Positions 20,621-31,547 of a stretch of 64,000 nt of DNA are shown here, one piece after another. Position 1 is the stretch's first letter; the number at the start of each line of letters is the position of its first letter. The notes below the pieces were generated by a model that searched no databases, was not told where the DNA came from, and saw nothing but the letters and a program-made list of their open reading frames with translations. The stretch lies in NCBI GenBank assembly GCA_964017065.1, contig OZ024783.1:9375367-9439366 (forward strand). Direction: 5' to 3'. The stretch comes from Haliclona indistincta. Lineage: Eukaryota > Porifera > Demospongiae > Haplosclerida > Chalinidae. Made by a program: the position numbers and the translations under genes.

Positions 20621-21284
20621 CAGCTGAGTATACAGTTGCTATTGGCTGTGGTTTGTTGTGTAAACAGTTGCTATGTCAGCAACCACACAATAATGAACAG
20701 ATTTCACAAAACTCTCAGCATGTTGCACATTGTAGAGTTAGCTCCTTAGTTATGGTTTGCAGAAGGAGCTTTGCCAACCTGCTTGCTATTGAAACTGCAC
20801 TGCTAACCAGAAGACAGCAAAGTGCTAACCACAAGGACAAGGTGTGTCAAGTGGGTGTGACCGTGAACACTGAGTAACTCGAGGCTTTGCTAGGCTTTTT
20901 CTTGAGATGTCTACTCACTCCCAGAGCTGTCCAGCAGTTTAGATGGTATCTACAAGTACCTAGGTAGTAGAAGAACAAACCCAAGAATACTTTGGAATGT
21001 GGAATGGATTCCTGGAAGCTAAAGAAAGGCCTAGAAGGACACACCTATGGGCAGTATAATATAGACACCAACCCTCTTTATAGTCAACATTGTGCAAGTC
21101 AAGTGACCTGAAAAAGGCTGTAGCAAAGTGTTCAATAAGCGTTCAAATTTCATCAATACAAAGGGTAATTTATGCAATGACAATAGATAGAAAAGTTAGG
21201 ACAAGATGGTGAAACAATAGTGAAAACTAAAAACTGATATTTTGTTAGATCTTAGTTAGATTCACAATAAACCAATAAAATTAA
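20621..21284. other. Intergenic region
   Basis: No convincing gene or repeat. The frames present are short and carry no domain. Confidence 0.4.
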
Positions 21285-21570
21285 TTAATTGATGTATTTC
21301 CTTCACAACACAGCTGCAACAATACATTTACTCAAAACAAATTCCTGGCTGGCTCAATGTTATAGATCTAACCACTGTACTTGAGCAGCTGTTTATAGTA
21401 AAGCAGCTCATTTGAAAGTCAGAGAGAAACAAGGTCATTTGGAACAGACTTCACGAGACTCAAGTCCCCATCTACTACGAGTAAGATATTTTACTTTTCA
21501 CGGTATCTTACACTATTCAACTGTGCCTGCCTTTTAGAGACAGCTACCTCTTTGCTTTGTCCACCTAAGA
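21285..21570 (+). repeat. Orphan copy of the leader of family member F
   Basis: About 280 bp, from TGATGTATTTCCTTCACA to GTCCACCTAAGAA, closely match 31264-31545, the sequence immediately before the member F start codon. Here the match ends exactly where the start codon would follow, and no coding sequence comes after. There are a few small indels. Confidence 0.85.
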
Positions 21571-21572
21571 AT

Positions 21573-22238
21573 GTGGCTACACTAAGTATGCTACTAAAAC
21601 AACAAAGTCATGCATTGATGGGTAACAGATAGCACTGATAGGAAGTATACAATTATGTAGTAGCCACATGGAATGAGTATACTGCTGAAAACATGCATTG
21701 ATGGGTAACAGATGGCACTGAAAGGAAGTCGTGTACCATTATCTAGTAGCCACATGGAATGAGTATACTGCTGAAATCATGCATTGATGGGTAACAGATG
21801 GCACTGAAAGGAAGGTGTACCATTATCTAGTAGCCACTTGGAATGAGTATACTGCTGAAATCATGCATTGATGGGTAACAGATGGCACTGAAAGGAAGTT
21901 GTACCATTATCTAGTAGCCACTTGGAATGAGTATACTGCTGAAATCATGCATTGATGGGTAACAGATGGCACTGAAAGGAATTAAGGTGTACCATTATCT
22001 AGTAGCCACTTGGAATGAGTATACTGCTGAAATCATGCATTGATGGGTAACAGATGGCACTGAAAGGAAGTTGTACCATTATCTAGTAGCCACTTGGAAT
22101 GAGTATACTGCTAAAATCATGCATTGATGGGTAACAGATGGCACTGAAAGGAAGGTGTACCATTATCTAGTAGCCACTTGGAATGAGTATACTGCTGAAA
22201 ACATGCATTGATGGGTAACAGATGGCACTGAAAGGAAG
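21573..22238 (+). repeat. Tandem array of an ~84-bp unit, about eight copies
   Basis: Units carry CATGCATTGATGGGTAACAG, TGGCACTGAAAGGAAG and AGCCACTTGGAATGAGTATA; successive GCATTG landmarks fall at about 21612, 21695, 21780, 21865, 21949, 22037, 22121 and 22205. Units are nearly identical, with small length changes next to GTACCATTATCTAG. The array abuts a fragment of the transporter gene. Confidence 0.9.
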
Positions 22239-22498
22239 GTAAATGTGCAGAGGATGATTGAGGACACTCATGAGAGATGGTTAGACCAGGAGGAGGAGTA
22301 TGAGCAAGAACGTGAAGCATTTCACAAGGCTTTCAGCTCATAATGAATCTCTTGCATTATCGTTTTAACCATCAGCTGTATGTTGCATCTTCATGTAGTG
22401 TTATCTCTACATTTGAACTGATCGTGTTTACTTGTATGTAGATATAACACTGTGTACAGTAGTCACAAGCATGCATTCCATAGTAGATAGAATGATAT
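22239..22498 (+). pseudogene. Truncated 3' end of a POT transporter paralogue
   Basis: From GATGATTGAGGACACTCATG onward this copies the last ~35 codons and 3' flank of the transporter gene at 24862-26577 (26466-26660 there). The copy has TCATAATGAATCTC where the intact gene has TCATATGAATCTC, which ends its frame early. Nothing of the rest of the gene precedes it; the tandem array takes its place. Confidence 0.85.
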
Positions 22499-22599
22499 TA
22501 TGGGGTGCCGTTTGTACCAAAACATAAAAATTCACCCAATTAATAAATGTATAGCTGCATTTATAAATGCAACCTACATATATTTTATTATAAATGCAG

Positions 22600-23190
22600 T
22601 GCTTATTTATAAATGCCGACTGACATTTATAAATGCCAACTGACATTTATATAAATTATACCGACTGACATTTATATAAATTATACCGACTGACATTTAT
22701 ATAAATTATACCGACTGACATTTATAAATGCCAACTGACATTTATATAAATTATACCGACTGACATTTATATAAATTATACCGACTGACATTTATATAAA
22801 TTATACCGACTGACATTTATAAATGCCAACTGACATTTATATATACCCACTGACATTTATATATACCGACTGACATTTATAAATGCCGACTGACATTTAT
22901 AAATGCCAACTGACATTTATATAAATTATACCGACTGACATTTATATAAATTATACCGACTGACATTTATATAAATTATACCGACTGACATTTATAAATG
23001 CCAACTGACATTTATATAAATTATACCGACTGACATTTATATAAATTATACCGACTGACATTTATATAAATTATACCGACTGACATTTATAAATGCCAAC
23101 TGACATTTATATATACCCACTGACATTTATATATACCGACTGACATTTATAAATGCCGACTGACATTTATAAATGCCAACTGACATTATT
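22600..23190 (+). repeat. AT-rich minisatellite with higher-order structure
   Basis: Units of the form CCGACTGACATTTATATAAA and CCAACTGACATTTATAAATG alternate. A block of them repeats with a 270-bp period (the variant ATATACCCACTGAC falls at 22841 and again at 23111). The mirror arm near 24612-24690 has only about four units, so expansion happened on one arm. Confidence 0.88.
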
Positions 23191-23637
23191 ATTATTATTG
23201 CAACTGATTTATGCCACGCCTCTATCACGTGACAAATAACACATGGTCACGCCCAGTAGGTTCAGGAGAAAGCCTATGATAGTTCCAGTCAATCTCAAAA
23301 TGGATCATGGATGGCCCCGCTTCTGTCCAGTCAACTGAGTTGCTGCTGCAGCTAGCGCCACTGCCATCACCACTGCTGTATACAACCTCTCCTAATACGT
23401 CTTATGCAAATACTAACTGGTCAGTAACTTAGTGAGTGCATGTGCAGTAGCTGAGTAGTTTGGCCACGCCCCTGTTATAGGCTGCATGCATTTTGTCTTC
23501 CTTGTGTGCATGTACCTTCTCTGTTCTTGTTTTTGTTAACAGGTTGGCTTTGCATTAATGATTACTAGATTGCCACACCTGCCTCTGGCAAGCAAATCAA
23601 AAATAAAAATCATTCCAATTTTTGTTTTCCCAATTAA

Positions 23638-24228
23638 CCCTTTAAGGCCTATAGCGGCTTTAGCCGCCATAATTGACTCCACCTACTCTAGATGTCATAA
23701 AAAGTGCTCTAGAAAGGTCAAATCAAGTTTATTTGCAAAAGATGACTTTACCCTGAAAAAACCACCTGTTTTTCGGCGCGCCCTCCCCACTAAAACGTAC
23801 AGCACGGGGGGAATTTTAAAGGGGGGTGTCCCCCTGTTAACCCGGGCTTCGAAGGGGCGGAGCCCCTCGCCACTTTTGGCATTTTTAAGGCTTCAGGATG
23901 CCCGGAAATGCATACTTGGGCATGAAATATGGTCTAAACTATGCTGTTTGCTCACCTGGACACCACTAGGTTTTTGTATCAGTCACAAGGGCTAAACGAA
24001 GACCAAAATTGGCTGGAAAATGACGAGGTCGCAGCACTTAAGCGGCTTCAGTTCCGAAGTGGGAGTGGCCAACTCAGACTTTAGTACATGGTCGTAAACT
24101 TTGACATACCAGGAAACAACAGTGCTAGTTTGGAACAGCTAACGTACTGCATGTTGTAGAAAATGCAAGACAAACTGTCAGTTTAGAGCAAGTTAAATTT
24201 TCGTCAAAATAATTCAGTCACTAAAGAG
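23638..24228. mobile_element. piggyBac-like MITE in the centre of the inverted-repeat element
   Basis: It is flanked by TTAA at 23634-23637 and 24229-24232. The ends are CCCTTTAAGG and, inverted, CTCTTTAGTG, sharing CYCTTTA. TTAA flanks with CCCTTT-type ends are typical of piggyBac-related elements. The GC-rich middle (GGCGGAGCCCCTCGCC) has no gene. Confidence 0.7.
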
Positions 24229-24861
24229 TTAAAGTGCTCGATAGAAGTCGTGTATACTCATGTAGTCTGCGATAGAGTGATTGTCGTGAAATGCCAAGGG
24301 GTCGGGCAACTTTCGTCCATGCAATCTAGCAATCATTAATGTAAAGCCAACCTGTTAACAACAACAAGAACAGAGAAGGTACATACACACAAGGAAGATA
24401 AAATGCATACAGCCTATAACAGGGGCGTGGCCAAACTACTGAGCTACTGCACATGCACTCACTAAGTTACTGACCAGTTAGTATTTGCATAAGACGTATT
24501 AGGAGAGTTTGTATACAGCAGTGGTGCTAGCTGCAGCAGCAACTCAGTTGTTATTTGTCACGTGATAGAGGCGTGGCATAAAATTAATCAGTTGCAATAA
24601 TTAATAATTTCAGTCGGCATTTATAAATGTCAGTCGGCATTTATAAATGTCAGTCGGTATATATAAATGTCAGTCGGCATTTATAAATAAGCACTACATT
24701 TATATTATATGCAGGTTGCATTTATAAATGCAGCTATACATTTATTAATTAGGTGAATTTTTAAGTTTTGGTACAAACGGCACCCCATATGATTGTTTGC
24801 AGTTTTTGTTGCTTCTAATGTAGCGTGTTCAACAACTAATTCAGTTTAACAAGTGTTCAAC

Positions 24862-26577
24862 ATGAAGCTACGTGGTCCTCTGCTAGTCATTATCTGTTGT
24901 CTGGTAGTGGAAGTTTGCAACTTAAGTCGGAAAGAATATATATGTGCTGGAGTAGTGCTTGAAGCCAGAATACTGGCCTTTGCTTTTGAAGGAGTACTAT
25001 TTATGCTCTATCCACTCGTGGGTCACCTGACAGATGTTTACTTGACCAGGTATCGTAGCCTGAAATGGTCCCTTGGTATCCTTCTTATCACCACCAGTTC
25101 ACTCCTAATATATTGTATAACTGATATTGCAGTATCTGGTATCTGGAAGACAGGAATTATTTACCACTTACAAGTAGATGTACCAGTTTATTGCATAGTT
25201 AGTATACTACTCTTCATTGGACTGGCATTGTTTCTAGCTAATGCCATTCAGTTTGGACTGGATCAGTTACTAGAGGCTCCCACACCAAAACTGATTGCTT
25301 TCATCCACTGGTACTACTGGGCTCAGAATGTTGGCAGACTAGTATTGATGTACACTTTGGGCATTGGGCTTCTCATATTAGATGGGTTTGATAAGATAAC
25401 AAAGGGAGCACTCAGTGATGCACTGAATAGAAGCAAGGACAGTATAATAATCGTGCCTCTGTGCATTACGGTTACATCTATTGTTGCTGCAATATTTGTT
25501 AAGTTTTTTACTTCGAGAAAGCACTTGTACGTACAGAAAGCAGGTCTCAATCCATTCAAGAATATCTACAAAGTGCTCAAGTACTCTTGGAAGCACAAGG
25601 TCCCTGAGCATCGCAGTGCCTTCACCTACTGGGAGGAGGATATTCCACGCCGTATTGACCTGGGGAAGAATAAATATGGAGGACCATTCACCAATGAGGA
25701 GGTTGAGGACACCAAGACATTCCTACGTATTCTACCACTCCTCCTGTGTCTGTTTGGATACCATCTAGCAGGAGATGGCTACTCTGCTCCAGAACAGCTC
25801 CAGAGGACCAGCTGTCCTTCACTACCAGTACTGCTACTGATTGTGTTTAATCCACTCCACTTGAGCACTCTTGTTGCAGTGGTTGGTATACCACTGTATC
25901 GACTGGTGATTGTGAAAGTGATTCCAAGACTGAAGAATGTTCGAATGCTGACAAAAATGTGGATCGGTCTGTACTTTTCGTTACTTCAAGTTGTGTTGTA
26001 CATCATAGTGGTTGTTAACCATGATACCACATACTGGCAGCAACATCACACTAATGTTGCTAACCACACATTCTCGATGCAGTGCCTTATTATTCGTAAA
26101 TTTGGTCGTAGTCACAATTTTGTTGCATACAAGGATGATCCAGTTGACAACACCTACCTGTGGTTCATCATCCCTCAGCTCCTCAATGGTCTCTCTTCTC
26201 TGCTTGTGTCTATGACAGTGTTTGAGTTCATCTGTGCCCAGGCTCCTCGCACTACCCAGGGGCTGCTCATTGGTCTGTGGTATGCCACCTTCAGCATCAG
26301 GTACTTAGCTGTTGGTATTCTAGACAATCTCATCATTGAGAGGAAGTCCTGGCTGATCTATGAAGGAGTGAAGGGGTTTCTGATCCTGGTGTCTCTGGTG
26401 CTGTTCTCATGTGTGTCCAGACGCTACTGCTACCGACAGCGAGATGAGATAGTCAATGTCCAGGGAATGATTGAGGACACTCATGAGAGATGGTTAGACC
26501 AGGAGGAGGAGTATGAGCAAGAACGTGAAGCATTTCACAAGGCTTTCAGCTCATATGAATCTCTTGCAACGCAGTGA
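24862..26577 (+). CDS. POT/SLC15-like proton-coupled oligopeptide transporter homologue
   Basis: Single-exon, 571 residues from the ATG at 24862; an in-frame GTG lies three codons earlier. A signal-like first segment (MKLRGPLLVIICCLVVEVC) is followed by about eleven further membrane segments. Family hallmarks: FEGVLFMLYPLVGHLTDVYL early (the POT YPLxGxLAD-type motif), a large central cytosolic loop (~210-290), and near the end VFEFICAQAPRTTQGLL, the EFxxxQAP motif of the PTR2/SLC15 family. The E-x-x-E-R proton-coupling motif of helix 1 is not evident, so substrate and coupling may differ. The tail is acidic (EEEYEQEREAFHKAF). Truncated copies of both ends flank the gene, indicating a former tandem array. 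Role: plasma-membrane solute uptake, substrate inferred only. Confidence 0.8.
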   Translation: MKLRGPLLVIICCLVVEVCNLSRKEYICAGVVLEARILAFAFEGVLFMLYPLVGHLTDVYLTRYRSLKWSLGILLITTSSLLIYCITDIAVSGIWKTGIIYHLQVDVPVYCIVSILLFIGLALFLANAIQFGLDQLLEAPTPKLIAFIHWYYWAQNVGRLVLMYTLGIGLLILDGFDKITKGALSDALNRSKDSIIIVPLCITVTSIVAAIFVKFFTSRKHLYVQKAGLNPFKNIYKVLKYSWKHKVPEHRSAFTYWEEDIPRRIDLGKNKYGGPFTNEEVEDTKTFLRILPLLLCLFGYHLAGDGYSAPEQLQRTSCPSLPVLLLIVFNPLHLSTLVAVVGIPLYRLVIVKVIPRLKNVRMLTKMWIGLYFSLLQVVLYIIVVVNHDTTYWQQHHTNVANHTFSMQCLIIRKFGRSHNFVAYKDDPVDNTYLWFIIPQLLNGLSSLLVSMTVFEFICAQAPRTTQGLLIGLWYATFSIRYLAVGILDNLIIERKSWLIYEGVKGFLILVSLVLFSCVSRRYCYRQRDEIVNVQGMIEDTHERWLDQEEEYEQEREAFHKAFSSYESLATQ

Positions 26578-26699
26578 TAGTGCATCTTCATGTAGTGTTA
26601 TCTCTACATTTGAGCTGCTTGTGTGTACTTGTATGTAGATATAACGTTGTGTAAGGTAGTCACAAGCATACATATTGCTTCATTCCAAAGTATATTATT

Positions 26700-26812
26700 T
26701 TGCAGTTTTTGTTGCTTCTAATGTAGCAACAACAAATTTAGTTTAACAAGTATTGGACATGAAGCTACATGGTTCTTTATTAGTAATCGTCTGTTGTCTG
26801 ATGGTGGATTTT
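26700..26812 (+). pseudogene. Truncated 5' end of a POT transporter paralogue (fragment a)
   Basis: It shares the leader GCAGTTTTTGTTGCTTCTAA and the start MKLHGSLLVIVCCLM with the intact gene, then diverges after about 17 codons. It has no further transporter sequence. Confidence 0.75.
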
Positions 26813-27069
26813 GGTAGTATCATTCAAAAAGAGTGTTTGTTATTTCTAAGGATCTGCTATAGACAGAATAGAATTTATGTCCTCTAAGGACTACTTTCCG
26901 ACGACGCCATCTTGCTGCTACGGTGTTGCTATGTGACGTCACTTCCTGGAAAAAAGTTGTATTGCCCATGCATGGTATACGATATAACGACTGAGCGGCA
27001 CCTTTGACCTTACGGTTGCCTGGGCTACAAAAGAGTATAAGTCTGGAATTTTGGTGTTTTGCCGACTAT

Positions 27070-27155
27070 TGCTTACAAGTCAACATGAAGCTGTGTGGTT
27101 CTCTACTAGTCATTCCCTGTTGTCTGATAGTGGAATATTGCAAGTTTCATGGCAA
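27070..27155 (+). pseudogene. Truncated 5' end of a POT transporter paralogue (fragment b)
   Basis: From ACAAGTCAACATGAAGCTG it encodes MKLCGSLLVIPCCLIVEYCK, matching the transporter signal-like start, and then loses similarity. This is a second remnant of the tandem array. Confidence 0.7.
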
Positions 27156-27702
27156 TCCTCAAGCAGTAAGGCTGTAACAAGCCGTGTTTTTGATGACACA
27201 CACCAACCAACTGACGAACCCAACGCTTAACCCTCGGACACCAATGCGTCCAGGGTAATTATATGTATTGGTATTATAACAATCCATGTCATAAACAGGT
27301 GATATCACAGAAAAAGGATATGCCAGGAAAGTAGCAAGGTTAGAGAATAGTTAGGAGAGTACATGTTTAGAGGAGATTACTCAAAACTTGCTGCCGCAAA
27401 GGGAAGTACAACTATGCAGCAGACAATAAGAACCCTGTTCAGCAAGCCATCAGAATCTGGTACAAGTAGTTCAAAGCAAAAACAGGTCAAAGCTGACAGG
27501 GATATCAAAGAAAAACAAATCACTGTGTAGTCAACCATTGATGACAAAGTCGCAGCCTAAATTGGTGAAGGCACCAATGCCTACTAAGCTGGTAAAAGGA
27601 AGTTGACTGATGGAGGTAATTTTTCCAGTATTTGTTGTGTAAACTAGGTAATTTTTCCAGAATTTTTTGTGTAAACTATCATCATCTTTACAGCATTCTT
27701 AA

Positions 27703-29259
27703 GGTGACGGGGTACAGTTACACCCACGCACTTATGAATATAACTAGGTATACTTACAGCATGTATTTGCCTCGCACAGTAATAAAATTCATTATTATCT
27801 ATCTTATAACCAAAACCATCACGACTTTTCCTTGAATCCTTTGGAGTCAGAAGTTGCTCAGTGCTAGTATTGAAATGAATTCTGCTCTCTCTATTATAAT
27901 TCCATTTTTAATGACAATTTTGCATGGCTGTACCAGTAGCAAAAAGCTTCAACGGTACCAACCAAAAGAAAAAACAAACATCATAAGTTACTAGATTAAA
28001 TAGATAGATAGCCACGAATATCTCTCTTGAAAACAGAGAGGGATGGAGCAGAGACAATCTCAGCAGGTAATTTGTTCCATAGTGTAACAGTGTCCGGGGA
28101 AAAAGGAGGAGTCATAAGCAAGACATGTCTTGAACTATAACCTATTGAGTCAAGAACTATAACCATTGAGTCAAGAACTATAACCTATGTTCTTCAGTTT
28201 CTGTAGACAGTCTATTGTTAGCCCTTTCACGAAGGTGTGAAAGTCTGTTTGCTCTATTATTTGTAATGGAGAGTAAATACAGCGCGGGATTATGTTTATA
28301 CCGAGTAGCAGTGGTGTCTCTCTTCAAGTTCACGCTGTCTGCGCTTCAAGTTCGCTCCCGCGCCAAAGCCCTGGTTCTTGCTGCAGCATCAGTCACAGTA
28401 TCGCTGAGGGCGGTGCATGGAAAACGAGATGGGAAGGCGAATCGTCGAGTCGTCCATTTTGCAGTTGAGTTATGAAAGAACGTCGAGTAGTTATGAAAGA
28501 ACGTGCAATCCCGGGGCCTTGCAATTGCTGCCCTCGTGGCCCTCGCATACAATACTACAGTATGGGCCTCGCCATATGGACTGATTGCATTCCTAAGCGT
28601 GACATATATATATATATACATACATATATACAAACATACAATTTCGACACAGTACTCCGCGATTACATGCCTCGCGCTAAGGCGCTCGGCAATTAGCATG
28701 TAATACCAGCAATGTAAAATGGCTGCGATCGATGACCTACATTTTTGGCGTCAAAATTTGCAAAGAGTGCTTACTTGCTGACCATATACCTCGGCTTTTC
28801 CATTTGTGCAGACCTTTGGGCAGGGCCTGAGAGTAAAAACTTCACCTGGACGTCAAAAACGCTTGAGTTACGATGCGCTTTGGCGCTAGTTTTTGCCAAA
28901 CGAACGGCGCTGTCGAGCACTCATCGGCGTTTCACTCTGAAATCGCTTACCGGAATACCAAACAAACATAATCAGGCCCTATAACGACTACAGAAGTGTT
29001 GGTTAGTAGTAAACTTCGCTGTTATTCTGTCACAGTTGCTGTAAAATTTGACGCCGAAAATCTAAATTCCTACGTCTTAAGGTTTTGCCTCCTGCCGCCC
29101 GACTACAGCTCTGGATTTTCACAGCTCTCACGCTCCTCAAAAGAACAGTCTTTGGTGTGTCTTTGGATCGCCTTCATGGCGTTCTCGCACTTTTTATTTT
29201 GACACAGTGTTAATATTTATTTTATGAATAATTAATTAGGCAAACAGTACCCCGTCACC
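27703..29259. mobile_element. TTAA-flanked element hosting a Helitron
   Basis: The ends GGTGACGGGGTAC and GTACCCCGTCACC are perfect inverted repeats, flanked by TTAA at 27699-27702 and 29260-29263, as in piggyBac-type insertions. Without the Helitron (27744-28692) the element would be about 0.6 kb, and it has no transposase. A 79-codon plus frame at 28745-28984 inside it has no recognisable domain. Confidence 0.82.
27744..28692 (-). mobile_element. Non-autonomous Helitron-like element
   Basis: Read on the minus strand it starts TTGCCGAGCGCCTTAGCGCGAGGCA and ends GTAAGTATACCTAG, between host A and T as Helitrons insert. It shares both ends with the autonomous element at 51517-57835. Inside is a short stretch encoding [14 protein letters not shown] and [15 protein letters not shown] Arg-rich repeats, typical of the N-terminus of Helitron Rep proteins, then a piece resembling the C-terminus of a LINE reverse transcriptase ([15 protein letters not shown]). 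Confidence 0.78.
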
Positions 29260-29263
29260 TTAA

Positions 29264-29850
29264 GGGAAGTTTACAATAACACTCTGCATCTGCAATACCA
29301 GGAGGAATCAATAAGCTATATCCCTAGTAGAGATCAGGATGAAGTTCATCTTGATGATGCTTGTATTTTTATCAGTTCTTTGTTACTTTGTAGAGTACTC
29401 GTCAACCAAGAGATACACTGCTGTCTCGCAGCGCAGTTGCTGAACTTTGGATTGCCTCAAGGAAATTGAAAATTAACTATCCCGAGAGAAATCGGTCAGT
29501 TCTATCTTGTGCCAGAAGAGCTCATGACACAATATGACAAGTTTCAAAGTGAAGTATCCAGTGTTGCTCAAGGATAGAAGAAGTTCCTAATTATTCCTTC
29601 AAAAATAGCCATCTTTGAAGGAATGCATCTCATGTCATATTGTCATGAACACATCGACAATTTATGTCAATGGATCCAATCCAAGCGAGCACAATTGTAG
29701 AATTTGACCTCGGGTTTGACCTTGAGTTTGACTTCAATCATTTATATCTCAATCATTAATTTTATATTAGTTTCAGCATTTATCTCACTGCCAATTAATC
29801 ACCCCAGCCCATTATAACAGTATCGATCACCTTGCCCGATCGTTAAACCA
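29264..29850. other. Intergenic region
   Basis: No gene recognised. 29300-29700 has short open stretches broken by stops; it could be an old pseudogene, but I cannot name it. Confidence 0.35.
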
Positions 29851-29894
29851 CACCTACATAGCTTGAGCTTCGAGCTTCTGGTACTGGAGGATAC

Positions 29895-31105
29895 CCGTTC
29901 CGGATTATTGTTACTAACAATAAAAATTATTATTCCATACAATATTATTATTCCAATTATTCTAACGTTATTCCATACATTATCAGTAGTTCCAACCGCT
30001 AGATATGTTAAAAAGCAAGTAATCCATGTAGGAAGGGTAGCCACCTCCCTAAGCTTGGGGCGGGAGAAGACTGGCAAAAGTTGAGTACCCATAGTGCCTT
30101 GCAGCTCCTCCAGTTGCCGCCTCACAGCAGCATTGTCCCCCGACAATTCTTGCATCTCCACATACCTCCCCGTTCTTATCTGCTGGACCAACCTGGCCGG
30201 AATTGGGCGAGATGAGATTGAGAAACTAAATCCTGCAGCAGCTGATGTTGGAAGCATCCAATCATGCTGTCCTGGGAGGGCCCATGAGGTTGCTGGAGCT
30301 GGCGGTTGTAGGTGAGTTGATGCACGGACCTGTGGTAGCGCTGCCTGGCCTTGACCGGCGAGCTGAACCTGCGCCAGCATGTTTGGAGGAGGAAGAGCAC
30401 TGAGAGGACAGGTACCTGTGAATAATGGGGGATTGAGTGAAGGTGATCGGGAGGTGATGGCATCAGGCCGCAACAACTGTTGACAAAGTCACCTGCTCCT
30501 GTGGACGATGCGCCAGTAGCTATCGGATCGCACTGCCGACGTCCACCTAACTAGCGGACAAGGACACGAAACGTAGCCCTACACACGGCATGCGTGATGG
30601 AGGAGTGGCGTCAGCACTGCCAACGTGTGCGTGACATTCAAAACATTACCTAGACTCCACCCTGCCATAGCGAAATTTTTTTGGGGGAGAAATCATTGAC
30701 TACAGAGGGTGGAGCCTAACAGTGTATGGAATGTACCTTGCTGAGAGATTGGTGGCCATATTGGAGGCTGCGAGGGAGCCACCGGTAACTGTCCAGATGG
30801 CGGGGGTAGTGGTAGTAGTGGCGGGTCACCTTGGATGCCGGTATCAAGGGTGTCTCCTGTGTGCTCGGCTAGCTCCTCCCGCACAATAGCCAGAATCCTG
30901 GCCATCAGATCCTCCAGGTTCACCTGAACTACCTGTGCCTGTTGACTGGTCGATGGCTGTCCAGTCGTGGCGGGCACGGGGGTGGAGTCAGCGTTGGTAG
31001 ATGGTCCCGAACCTCCACGAAGGGTGTAGGGTACCATTCGACCTCCACGGCCGCGATCAGTTGTTCCTCGTCCAGCTCCACGACCGCGGCCCCTTCCTCG
31101 AGCCA
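29895..31105 (-). pseudogene. DIRS-like retroelement gag fragment
   Basis: The right piece (31105 down to ~30740) starts with an Arg/Gly-rich stretch and continues Pro-rich (QVNLEDLMARILAIVREEL). The left piece (~30480 down to ~29970) carries RPIPARLVQQIRTGRYVEM, then PKLREVATLPTWITCFLTYL. A possible intron joins them (donor CAAGGTACATT near 30738, acceptor TTTGTCAACAG near 30481). The WxxxFxTYxA region resembles the gag-like protein of DIRS-type retroelements and the fragments at 37.6 and 59.5 kb. The zinc-binding end and all of pol are missing, replaced by an AT-rich sequence at 29870-29990. Confidence 0.55.
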
Positions 31106-31263
31106 TCACGCGCAAAAAGGCGGCGAGAGACTTAAGATAAACACAGGAGGGAGAAGGAGAGAAGACCTCTGTCACGCACACGTGGTAAGCTGTTCACCTC
31201 CGTCTCACGTGACGAGGCGTGGCCCCTCGCTTATTAGCTGTGCTTATGATTTCACGCATAAAC

Positions 31264-31547
31264 AAGGATGTATTTCCTTCACAAACACAGCTGCAACAAT
31301 ACATTTACTCAAAAACAAATTCCTGGCTGGCTCAATGTTATAGATCTAACCACTGTAGTCGAGCAGCTGTTTATAGTAAAGCAGCTCATTTTGAAAGTCA
31401 GAGAGAAACAAGGTCATTTGGAACAGACTTCATGAGACTCAAATCTCCTTCTACTACGAGTACTCCTCACGGTATCTTTCACTATTCAACTGTGCCTGCC
31501 TTTTAGAGACAGCTACACTCTTTGCCTCGTCCACCTAAGAAAAAATC
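31264..31547 (+). promoter_or_regulatory. Leader / proximal upstream region of family member F
   Basis: This block directly precedes the start codon and is duplicated without its gene at 21285-21570. Because the copied segment stops at the start codon, it may be a discrete leader or an upstream exon with promoter. No TATA box is obvious. Confidence 0.45.

Larger units (their letters stand above)
22501..24787. mobile_element. 2.3-kb inverted-repeat element with minisatellite arms
   Basis: The ends are TGGGGTGCCGTTTGTACC and GGTACAAACGGCACCCCA, flanked by TA. The outer arms (22501-22610 and ~24680-24787), a minisatellite, and an inner arm (23200-23580 against ~24325-24600, including GCCACGCCTCTATCACGTGA and its complement) are all mirrored. 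No transposase gene is present. A TA flank would fit a Tc1/mariner-type mechanism, but that is inference. Confidence 0.85.
26578..27698. other. Downstream region with truncated transporter 5' fragments
   Basis: Besides the two fragments listed separately, 26925-27055 carries a repeat tail, CACCTTTGACCTTACGGTTG with GGGCTACAA, that has a diverged relative in the ATM intron near 46770-46810. No complete gene is seen; 27170-27690 holds nothing I recognise. Confidence 0.45.

Noticed and set aside
21573..22238. CRISPR-like array (84-bp period)
   Set aside because: The whole unit is repeated, including what would be the spacer, so it is a simple tandem array.
22600..23190. CRISPR-like array (regularly repeated AT-rich units)
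   Set aside because: The repeats are contiguous minisatellite units with no unique spacers, and the sequence is eukaryotic.
23558..23995. 145-codon frame as a gene
   Set aside because: It crosses the TTAA boundary of the piggyBac-like MITE and has no domain.
28346..28699. Open frames in the Helitron at 28.3-28.7 kb as independent genes
   Set aside because: They are non-coding strands or short leftovers of the Helitron Rep N-terminus.
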